A stretch of DNA of 8,205 nucleotides from JACVRW01 sp034664105. GTDB taxonomy: Bacteria > Actinomycetota > Thermoleophilia > Solirubrobacterales > Thermoleophilaceae. Below are positions 1-5,117 of this stretch, piece after piece (within the stretch, counting starts at the first letter, position 1; every line of letters starts with the position of its first letter). The notes below the pieces were generated by a model, which saw only the letters and a program-made list of their open reading frames with translations, made no database searches and was not told the DNA's origin. The position numbers and the translations under genes are program-made. Location: the NCBI GenBank assembly GCA_034664105.1, contig JAXDIH010000153.1:1-8205 (forward strand), in the 5' to 3' direction.

Positions 1-166
1 GACCGACATCAAGCTGAAGAACTTCATCGGGCGCGGCTCGGGCGAGTCGGTCCAGATGGCGTTCAGCGGTCAGGGCTGGGTGCTGGTGCAGCCGAGCGAG
101 GGACGGGTGCAGGCGGCGACGAGCGGGGGCTCGGGCGGAGGCCTGCTGGGCAACCTGACGAGCTGA
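1..166 (+). CDS. AIM24 family protein, C-terminal fragment (5' end outside window)
   Basis: Reading from base 2, 54 codons stay open to a TGA at 164-166. The peptide contains the stretches KNFIGRGSGESVQ and GQGWVLVQPSE and ends in a Gly/Ser-rich tail. The 'GRGSGE ... F.GQG.V.VQPSE' pattern is what I know from the last beta-strands of AIM24-family proteins (TIGR00266-like), which form a beta-rich trimeric barrel and have no firmly established bacterial function. Only the end of the domain is visible, so length, start and any N-terminal partner domain cannot be judged. The flexible glycine-rich terminus is common at the end of such proteins. The family call rests on motif recollection from about 40 residues. 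Confidence 0.7.
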   Translation, partial: TDIKLKNFIGRGSGESVQMAFSGQGWVLVQPSEGRVQAATSGGSGGGLLGNLTS

Positions 167-167
167 G

Positions 168-196
168 CCCGCGCCAAGCGGGTGGCGCCGCGGCGC
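168..196. terminator. Two adjacent GC-rich dyads just after the AIM24 stop
   Basis: Starting 2 bases after the TGA, CCCGC (168-172) and GCGGG (178-182) form a hairpin with a GCCAA loop. Immediately downstream, GCGCCGCGGCGC (185-196) is a perfect 12-bp palindrome. No T-run follows, so this is not a classical intrinsic terminator. The position directly after the stop fits a transcript 3'-end stem of the U-tract-poor kind proposed for high-GC actinobacteria. The terminator role is inference from position. Confidence 0.35.
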
Positions 197-215
197 GAAG
201 CCAATCTTCACCGGG

Positions 216-244
216 GAACCGGGGGCGCGAGCCCCCGGAGGTTC
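216..244. terminator. Strong GNRA-capped hairpin in the AIM24-hxlR spacer
   Basis: CCGGGGGC (219-226) and GCCCCCGG (231-238) are perfect complements around a GCGA loop, a GNRA tetraloop. An alternative fold pairs GAACC (216-220) with GGTTC (240-244) and GGGGGC with GCCCCC, leaving a GGA bulge (237-239). It lies between two same-strand genes and ends 37 bases before the hxlR start, so it could end the upstream transcript. There is no U-tract. It could also be a dispersed intergenic repeat or a DNA-level element. Confidence 0.45.
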
Positions 245-245
245 A

Positions 246-260
246 CTTCAGTTTCTGAAG
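246..260. promoter_or_regulatory. 15-bp perfect inverted repeat, candidate HxlR operator
   Basis: CTTCAG-TTT-CTGAAG is a perfect 6-bp inverted repeat with a 3-bp spacer, in a locally AT-richer patch 21 bases before the hxlR start codon. HxlR-family proteins are dimeric winged-helix regulators that bind inverted repeats and often control their own gene. The dyad is seen directly; its use as an autoregulatory operator is inference. Confidence 0.4.
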
Positions 261-268
261 CATTGCGG

Positions 269-274
269 TAACAT
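269..274 (+). promoter_or_regulatory. TAACAT, candidate -10 element for leaderless hxlR
   Basis: TAACAT fits the actinobacterial -10 form TANNNT and ends 7 bases before the hxlR ATG. That is the spacing expected if transcription starts at the A of the start codon. No Shine-Dalgarno-like sequence exists between it and the ATG. No convincing -35 hexamer is visible. Inferred from spacing and consensus only. Confidence 0.35.
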
Positions 275-281
275 CGGTCAT

Positions 282-647
282 ATGTCGGATCCCACGTGCC
301 CGGTCTGCGCTACCGCCGACATCATCTGCGGCAAGTGGACCATTCTCGTCATCCGCGACCTCGCCGAGGGCCGCAGTCGCTTCTGCGAGCTCGAGCGTTC
401 GCTGGCCGGAATCAGCCCGCGCACCCTCTCGCTGAGGCTGCGCGGCCTGGAGGAGCAGGGCGTCGTCGAACGGCACACCTACCCGGAGGTGCCGCCGCGG
501 GTGGAGTATTCGCTCACCACAAAGGGTGAGGCGCTCGTTCCGCTGATCGACGACATGCGCCGCTACGGCAGCGAGTGGCTCGGCGTGCGTGACTGCGTTC
601 CGGCAGAGGCCGCAACAACGGCTGGGCCGGTCGGCGCCGCGGCGTAG
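282..647 (+). CDS. HxlR-family winged-helix transcriptional regulator
   Basis: This 121-aa protein matches the HxlR family over nearly its full length. It opens with the CPVC...GKWTILVIRDL block (residues 6-27), continues with FCELERSLAGISPRTLS and LRGLEEQGVVER (recognition helix and wing), and then has the family hallmark YPEVPPRVEYSLT. HxlR proteins bind DNA as dimers, often sense electrophiles or disulfide stress through an N-terminal Cys, and usually control a nearby gene or themselves. Five cysteines are present (6, 9, 16, 35, 105). Cys6 sits where the redox Cys of YodB-type members lies, and Cys6-Pro-Val-Cys9 forms a CxxC. The ATG start gives the standard family N-terminus; there is no Shine-Dalgarno. 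The last 28 codons lie antisense to the 3' end of the FAD oxidoreductase gene, and the final 15 or so residues are Ala-rich and probably disordered. The target is unknown. Confidence 0.93.
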   Translation: MSDPTCPVCATADIICGKWTILVIRDLAEGRSRFCELERSLAGISPRTLSLRLRGLEEQGVVERHTYPEVPPRVEYSLTTKGEALVPLIDDMRRYGSEWLGVRDCVPAEAATTAGPVGAAA

Positions 648-1723
648 CCCGGCGCCGCTTGGTCCAGATACCAACCGAACGCCCGCTCGACCAGCCGGCC
701 GCGGGCGAACGCGCGCAGCCCCGCCGTCAGCAGCCGCGGCGGCAGTCGCGGGATCAGCCACTGCAGGCGTAGCGCCAGCCCGTACGCGCGCGCGTGCGAC
801 GCGCTGAACCGCGCGTACGCGCGCAGCGCCTGCTCGGGTGACCGCTCGCCGCTCAGCACTCCGCGCAGCTCCCGCCCGCAGGCGATCCCGAAGTAGAACG
901 CCGTGCGGATGCCCTCGCCCGACAGCGGGAAGCAGTGGCCGGCCGAGTCGCCGACGAAGAAGACCCCATCCTGCGCCGCCCGGCGCAGCCGGTGCGGGAA
1001 CCAGTTGCCCTGGTAGCGGACCGGGGCGCGCCCGAGCCGCTCGGCCAGCTCCACCGTCGGGTCGCGCACGTGGTGGCGCGGCTCGTAGGAGCCCACGCCC
1101 ACGCGCTGCTCGCCGCCCGCGGGCACGCTCCACCCGTAGCCGTGGCGGACCAGCGAGCGCTCGATCCAGACGTCGAGGTCGGCGCCGCCGCCGTCCGGGT
1201 GCACCTCGAGCCCGCGCGACAGCGGCGCGTCGGGCGGCTGGTTGCCGTCACGCGCGAGCACCCGCCGCCAGCCGAGGGCGTCCACGACCAGCGGCGCGCT
1301 CAGCTCGCCGCGGTCGGTGACCACCAGCTCCCCCCGGCGACCGGACACCGTCGCGATCTCGAAGCGGGCGTCGCACTGCTCGAACAGCAGGCGGCAGAGC
1401 TCGGCATAGTCGAAGGCGGCCCAGCTCCACGGGAGCCGGTAGCGCACCGATCCGTGCGGCGTGTGGAAGCTCATGCAGGGGAGCCGCTGCTTGATCGCGC
1501 CGGTCAGCCCCATCGCCTCGAGCCAGGGCAGCGGCGCCGCGCAGGCCGAGGTCGCACGCTCGCCGATCTCGTAGCGATCCACCAGCAGCACGTCGGCGCC
1601 GCTGCCGGCCAGCTCGCGCGCCACCGCCAGCCCGGCGAAGCTGGCGCCGCACACGAGCACGTCCGCCGAGGTCTGGACGAGCGGGCTGCGCTCGGTCCCG
1701 CGCAGGGTGGCGCGGCGGGTCAT
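563..1723 (-). CDS. FAD-dependent oxidoreductase, geranylgeranyl reductase-like
   Basis: The 386-aa product starts with a short basic leader and then a Rossmann beta-alpha-beta FAD fold: DVLVCGASFAGLAVARELAGSG at 21-42, with acidic Asp49 ending strand 2. The second flavin motif, GDSAGHCFPLSGEGIR, lies near 258-273, with Asp259 expected to contact the ribityl/pyrophosphate part of FAD. This pairing and the length fit the geranylgeranyl reductase/PHBH-like superfamily, whose members reduce, hydroxylate or cyclise isoprenoids and related lipids. The ATG at 1723 is chosen because it overlaps the stop of the upstream synthase as ATGA, the hallmark of translational coupling; an in-frame ATG at 1768 would add 15 GC-rich residues inside the synthase gene. 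The substrate is unknown; coupling to a phytoene/squalene synthase makes an isoprenoid or carotenoid substrate likely. The C-terminal 27 or so residues are low-complexity and antisense to hxlR. A lycopene cyclase-like or monooxygenase role cannot be excluded. Confidence 0.85.
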   Translation of the reverse strand: MTRRATLRGTERSPLVQTSADVLVCGASFAGLAVARELAGSGADVLLVDRYEIGERATSACAAPLPWLEAMGLTGAIKQRLPCMSFHTPHGSVRYRLPWSWAAFDYAELCRLLFEQCDARFEIATVSGRRGELVVTDRGELSAPLVVDALGWRRVLARDGNQPPDAPLSRGLEVHPDGGGADLDVWIERSLVRHGYGWSVPAGGEQRVGVGSYEPRHHVRDPTVELAERLGRAPVRYQGNWFPHRLRRAAQDGVFFVGDSAGHCFPLSGEGIRTAFYFGIACGRELRGVLSGERSPEQALRAYARFSASHARAYGLALRLQWLIPRLPPRLLTAGLRAFARGRLVERAFGWYLDQAAPGYAAAPTGPAVVAASAGTQSRTPSHSLP

Positions 1724-2547
1724 GTCCCGGCCCGCAGGCCATGGGCCACGGCCCCGGCCAGCTCCCATGGCGGCAGGCTGACGCGGCGGTGCAGCACGTC
1801 GAAGTCGAGCCGCTCGGTGCGGTCGAGCACCGACAGGTAGACGCTGCGAGCCATGCTCATCCCGCGCTGGACGCGTGGCGTGACCACGTCCGCGGCGCCT
1901 GCTCCCTGGCGGAACAGGTCACGCGCTCTGGCCACCTCGACCTCGAGCAGCCGCCGGAAGCCGTCGGTCGGCCGCCGCTGGGCGATCTGCTCCGGCGACA
2001 CGCCCGGCAGGTAGACGCGGTCGAGCTCCCAGTCCTCGCGCACGTCGCGGATGAAGTTGGTCAGCTGGAAGGCGAGCGCCAGGCTGGCGAAGGCGTCGTG
2101 GCGGTCGGCCGGCGCGCCCAGCAGCACCGCCAAGATGCGGCCGACGGCGCCGGCGCTGCCCTGCATGTAGCTCTCCAGCTCGGTCCAGGACGCCATGCGC
2201 ACCGGGGCGCAGTCGATGCGCATCGAGTCGAAGTACGAGTCGAGCAGGCCGAGCGGCAGCTGGTGGCGGCCGCCCGCGTCCACCAGCGCCGCGATCGCCG
2301 GATCGCGCGAGGGCTCGCCGGCGAGGGCGTCGTGCAGGCGCTGCTCGTAGCGGTCGAGCTCGGCGCGGCGCAGCGCGGGATCGGCGGCGCGGCCGGGCCC
2401 GTCGACGATCTCGTCGGCCGCCCGCACGAAGGCGTAGAGCGCGTGCACGGCGAGCCGCACGTCAGGCGGGAGGCGCCGAGTCGCCCAGTAGTAGGTGGGG
2501 TCGTGGCGCCGGTGGACGCGTCGACAGTGGGCGTATGCGGCGTCCAT
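1720..2547 (-). CDS. Phytoene/squalene synthase family protein
   Basis: The 275-aa product is a complete head-to-head prenyl synthase of the all-alpha trans-isoprenyl diphosphate synthase fold. The family opening CRRVHRRHDPTYYWATRRLP covers residues 8-27. The first Asp-rich Mg/diphosphate motif is DEIVD (45-49), YMQGSAGAVG (127-136) is the mid-protein signature, and the second Asp-rich motif is RDVRED (167-172), followed by the usual RVYLP. These enzymes join two farnesyl or geranylgeranyl diphosphates through a cyclopropyl intermediate; sequence alone does not say whether phytoene, dehydrosqualene or squalene forms here. The ATG at 2547 gives the typical N-terminus. A GGAGG sits directly against it with no spacer, too close to act as a Shine-Dalgarno, so initiation may be leaderless. 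The gene is first in a two-gene unit with the FAD oxidoreductase (ATGA overlap). No desaturase (CrtI-type) gene is visible in the window. Confidence 0.92.
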   Translation of the reverse strand: MDAAYAHCRRVHRRHDPTYYWATRRLPPDVRLAVHALYAFVRAADEIVDGPGRAADPALRRAELDRYEQRLHDALAGEPSRDPAIAALVDAGGRHQLPLGLLDSYFDSMRIDCAPVRMASWTELESYMQGSAGAVGRILAVLLGAPADRHDAFASLALAFQLTNFIRDVREDWELDRVYLPGVSPEQIAQRRPTDGFRRLLEVEVARARDLFRQGAGAADVVTPRVQRGMSMARSVYLSVLDRTERLDFDVLHRRVSLPPWELAGAVAHGLRAGT

Positions 2548-2560
2548 CCTCCGGGAGGAT
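2546..2560. promoter_or_regulatory. 15-bp perfect palindrome over the synthase start codon
   Basis: ATCCTCC-G-GGAGGAT is a perfect 7-bp inverted repeat around one central base. Its left end contributes two bases of the synthase start codon (CAT on the plus strand at 2545-2547). As DNA it could be an operator between the divergent genes. As RNA on the synthase side it would hide GGAGG and the start in a stem. The dyad is seen directly; the function is inferred. Confidence 0.35.
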
Positions 2561-2561
2561 C

Positions 2562-2595
2562 GCGCATTGGCGGGGCGAATTCGCGCCTTATGCGC
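2562..2595. promoter_or_regulatory. Nested inverted repeats in the divergent gap, ending in the downstream start codon
   Basis: GCGCAT (2562-2567) is mirrored by ATGCGC (2590-2595), whose ATG is the start codon of the plus-strand gene. Inside lie GGCG/CGCC (2569-2572/2584-2587) and the perfect 10-bp palindrome GCGAATTCGC (2575-2584). All are centred within about 2 bp of 2579. With the 2546-2560 palindrome, virtually the whole 42-bp divergent gap is dyad sequence. Probable shared operator/promoter region for both genes; no clear -35/-10 pair is visible. Confidence 0.4.
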
Positions 2596-4059
2596 AATCG
2601 TGCTCTCTACGGTGCGCTGCGGGACTTCGCCCTCGAGGCCGCGGCGCTGCTCACCGACGACCTGCGCGCCGGGGCTGAGGTCGAGTTCGACGTGCTCGAC
2701 CAGGCCGGCCGGCGCGGTCCGGCGCTCTACCAGTACAAGCCGCGCACCGAGGCGTTCCTCGCGGAGCGCTGGGCGCGGCTGCGCGTGCTGGACACCTGCG
2801 CGCGCGCGTCCACCGAGCTGGGCAGCGGCGCTGCGCTGTGGCTGCGGGTGAACGGCGGCGCCACGAACCTGAGCGGCGAGCAGGCCGAGCCGGCGCTGCG
2901 CGCGATGCTCGAACGCCTGTACGAGGACGCCACCAGCTTCGGCTTTCCGGAGGAGCGGTTCGAGCGGGTGTACCGCGAGGTGGAGGCCACGCTGTACCGC
3001 GACGCCCAGGCGGCGCGCGTGGTGGCGCCGCTGCGCGGGGTCGCGATCGAGGCGGCCCGCATCGAGCTGGGTGATGGCCTGTCGCTGGTGCGCGGGGAGT
3101 CGGCCGACGCGCCCGCCGAGGCGGTCTGGCCCGAGAACGGCGACGGCGAGCCGGCGGTGCTGTGCGTGCTCGAACGCGACGTGACCGCCGACGACGGCAT
3201 CACGGCCGACGAGGCCGAGGCACGCTTCACGGCGCTGGTCAGCGCGCTGCGTTTGTGGGCGCCGGGGCGGATCGGTCTCGGGGCGCCCGGCTGGCGGCGC
3301 ACCGACGAGGGACCCTGGCAGCCGCTGCCGTTCGGCGGCGGGGCTGGCGACCCGGCCGGCGGCTGGTTCCTCCCGAGCGGGGAGGAGGCCGGCCTGCGCG
3401 AGTTCTTCGCGGCGATCGACAGGGCCGATCCACCGCAGCACGTGGCCTGGGCGCGCGCCCGCTTCGAGATGGGCTGCGAGCGCTCCTCCGACGCCGAGGC
3501 GCTGTCGGACCACCTGCTGGGCCTGCGGGCGCTGCTGGACGCGACCAGCGACGCGGGCCAGGCCAGCCTGGCGCTGCGCGTGGCGGCGCTGTGCGCCGAG
3601 GAGGGTCGCCGCCGGCTGGTGCAGCGGCGCGTGGAGTCGGCGATCGCCCTGGAGCGGTTCATCATGGGCGGCGGGCCGCGCGGGTGGCCCGAGGGCGACT
3701 CCCCGCCCGAGCTGGTCGGCGAGGTCGAGGGGCATCTGCGCGCGCTGCTGCGCGACGTGCTCTGCGATTACCTCGACAGCGACCTCAAGGGCGTGGCCGA
3801 CGACATCCTGCTCGAGACCAATCCCGAGCCGTTCATGGAGATCGAGGCGAGGGATCTGCGGGTGCCCGAGCCCGCGGCGGCGGCGCCGCCGGCCCCGGAG
3901 CCGGAGCCGGAGCCCCAGCCCGAGCCGGAGCCGGACTCGGAGCCCAACGAGGACACCGCCGAGATGGACGCGGTGTCGGTGCAGCCGCAGCTCGAAGGGG
4001 TCACCCAGTCGGCGGACTGGGGCTTTGAGGATCCCGAGGACTACTCGGCGCCGGTCTAG
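2590..4059 (+). CDS. Conserved protein of unknown function, possible degenerate ApeA/HEPN-like region, Pro-Glu tail
   Basis: I do not recognise a named family, though I recall similar proteins (MRNRALYGALRDFA-type opening, ARFEMGCER, LRALLRDVLC) from Thermoleophilia. The 489-aa product has no signal peptide or membrane segment. Residues 1-170 are mixed helix; around 155-165 is ELGDGLSLVRGE. From about 284 to 395, a helical segment reads ARFEMGCERSSDAEALSDHLLGLRALLD, then SLALRVAALCAEEGRRRLVQRRVESAIALERFIMGG, then LRALLRDVLCDYLD. Its helix order resembles ApeA-like HEPN domains. The RxxxxH-type catalytic motif is missing: Arg356 is followed by FIMGGG rather than a His. If HEPN-related, it is probably a non-nuclease scaffold. 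Residues 436-449 alternate Pro with acidic residues, and the C-terminus is acidic. The ATG at 2590 lacks a Shine-Dalgarno; reading further upstream would run antisense through the synthase gene. The stop overlaps the facing ATPase stop as CTAG. Confidence 0.75.
   Translation: MRNRALYGALRDFALEAAALLTDDLRAGAEVEFDVLDQAGRRGPALYQYKPRTEAFLAERWARLRVLDTCARASTELGSGAALWLRVNGGATNLSGEQAEPALRAMLERLYEDATSFGFPEERFERVYREVEATLYRDAQAARVVAPLRGVAIEAARIELGDGLSLVRGESADAPAEAVWPENGDGEPAVLCVLERDVTADDGITADEAEARFTALVSALRLWAPGRIGLGAPGWRRTDEGPWQPLPFGGGAGDPAGGWFLPSGEEAGLREFFAAIDRADPPQHVAWARARFEMGCERSSDAEALSDHLLGLRALLDATSDAGQASLALRVAALCAEEGRRRLVQRRVESAIALERFIMGGGPRGWPEGDSPPELVGEVEGHLRALLRDVLCDYLDSDLKGVADDILLETNPEPFMEIEARDLRVPEPAAAAPPAPEPEPEPQPEPEPDSEPNEDTAEMDAVSVQPQLEGVTQSADWGFEDPEDYSAPV
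3895..3936 (+). repeat. In-frame Pro-Glu dipeptide repeat
   Basis: Fourteen codons alternate CCG/CCC with GAG, CAG or GAC, giving PEPEPEPQPEPEPD (residues 436-449 of the unknown protein). The repeating 6-bp unit CCGGAG makes it prone to slippage expansion and contraction. Such PE tracts form stiff, extended linkers, here between the helical body and a short acidic C-terminal tail. Confidence 0.8.
4056..4059. other. CTAG shared double stop codon of convergent genes
   Basis: The palindrome CTAG supplies the TAG stop of the plus-strand gene (4057-4059) and, on the other strand, the TAG stop of the facing ATPase gene (4058-4056). There is no intergenic DNA and no terminator hairpin here, so transcripts from both sides must run into the opposite gene or be ended by Rho or collision. 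Confidence 0.9.
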
Positions 4060-5117
4060 TCGAAGAGGTACTCGTCCATCCGCCGCAGGCCGTCCAGGTC
4101 GTGCACGTCGTCCGGCAGGTGCGGCACCTCGATCAGCGGCGTGCGACCGAGCCGGCGGCGCAGCAGGTCCAGGTTGGCCTGGTCGCGCTCGGCCAGGCGC
4201 CGGGTGGCCTCGTAGCTGTCGATCACCTTCGCGGCGAGCTCCCCACCGAGCAGCTCCTCGAGCTCGCGCCGCTTAGCCGGGCCGCCGCCCTGCTGCACCC
4301 GGTTGGCGATCACCCCGGCGAACGGCAGGCCGGAGTCCTTCAGGCGGCGATGGAAGTAGATCCCCTCGTCGACCGCCTCGCGCCGCGGTGACGTGACCAG
4401 CACGAAGGCGGTGCTGCGCTGGCCGAGCAGCTCGTTCACCCGCCCGGCGCGCTCGCGGAAGCCCTCCGTCATGTCGCCGAACGAGCGGAAGAACTCGCCC
4501 AGGTCCTGCAGCAGGTCGATGCCGGTCGCTCGCTTCATCACCGAGAGGGCCACGCCGGTGCCCCGCCCGAGCACCTTCAGCCCGAAGCGCCCCGGCGCCA
4601 TCAGCAGCTGCAGCGAGCGCGAGTCGATGAACTCCGACAGCTTGCGCGGGGCGTCGAGGAAGTCGAGGGCGTTGCGGGTGGGCGGGGTGTCGAGCACCAG
4701 CAGGTCGTAGCGGCCCTCCTGGCTCAGCTCGTAGAGCTTCTCCATCGCCATGTACTCCTGCGACCCCGCGAGCGCGTTCGACAGCTCCTGGTAGATGCGG
4801 TTGGACAGCACCGCGTCGCGCGTGCGTTCGTCCGGCGCGTGCCACTCGATCAGGTCGTCGAAGGTGCGCTTGGCGTCCAGCATCATGGCCCAGAGCTCGC
4901 CGTCCACGCCCGCGTCCACGCGGCGCTCCTCGTTGCCGAGCTCGCGCAGACCCAGCGCGTTCGCCAGCCGGCGCGCCGGGTCGATCGTCAGCACGGCCAC
5001 CTTCTTGCCGCGAGCCGCCATGCCGAGCGCGATCGCCGCCGACGCGGTGGTCTTGCCCACCCCGCCGGAGCCCGCGCAGATGCAGACCTGCTTGCGCTCG
5101 AGCCAGTGCTCGATCAC
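4056..5117 (-). CDS. ArsA/Get3-like ATPase, Rv3680-type subunit without signature lysine
   Basis: This 353-aa cytosolic P-loop ATPase of the SIMIBI/ArsA class starts at a GTG overlapping the upstream stop as GTGA, behind a strong GGAGGAGG. The Walker A reads GSGGVGKTT (16-24): Lys22 is present, but the 'signature' lysine of the deviant motif GKGGVGKT is replaced by Ser17. Switch I is TIDPARRLANALG (Asp46); the Walker B/switch II region is DLLVLDTPPTRNALDFLDAP (Asp143). QEYMAMEKLYEL and LLMAPGRFGLKVLGRG match what I remember of M. tuberculosis Rv3680, which also lacks that lysine. Its only cysteines are Cys12 and Cys14, so the arsenite-binding Cys of ArsA and the CxxC of Get3 are absent; an arsenite-pump role is unlikely. 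It is the second gene of a pair with the ATPase upstream, with which it probably forms a heteromer. Client and process are unknown. Confident on fold and pairing, moderate on the Rv3680 equivalence. Confidence 0.9.
   Translation of the reverse strand: MIEHWLERKQVCICAGSGGVGKTTASAAIALGMAARGKKVAVLTIDPARRLANALGLRELGNEERRVDAGVDGELWAMMLDAKRTFDDLIEWHAPDERTRDAVLSNRIYQELSNALAGSQEYMAMEKLYELSQEGRYDLLVLDTPPTRNALDFLDAPRKLSEFIDSRSLQLLMAPGRFGLKVLGRGTGVALSVMKRATGIDLLQDLGEFFRSFGDMTEGFRERAGRVNELLGQRSTAFVLVTSPRREAVDEGIYFHRRLKDSGLPFAGVIANRVQQGGGPAKRRELEELLGGELAAKVIDSYEATRRLAERDQANLDLLRRRLGRTPLIEVPHLPDDVHDLDGLRRMDEYLFD

Noticed and set aside
243..1133. 296-aa minus-strand frame over hxlR and the FAD gene
   Set aside because: Low-complexity shadow. 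The HxlR and FAD oxidoreductase frames both carry clear family motifs.
1724..1768. ATG 1768 as the start of the FAD oxidoreductase
   Set aside because: It adds 15 GC-rich residues with no family similarity inside the synthase gene; ATG 1723 gives the ATGA coupling.
2548..2552. GGAGG as Shine-Dalgarno of the synthase gene
   Set aside because: It abuts the ATG with no spacer, too close for ribosome positioning, and is better explained as an arm of the palindrome.
1741..2589. Plus-strand open frame extending the 489-aa gene upstream to 772 aa
   Set aside because: The extension is antisense through the catalytic motifs of the phytoene synthase gene; ATG 2590 starts the recognisable protein.
2548..3735. 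Minus-strand open frame extending the synthase upstream to a 671-aa protein
   Set aside because: The added 396 residues are antisense to the 489-aa gene, are compositionally odd, and precede the normal synthase N-terminus at 2547. A typical high-GC shadow frame.
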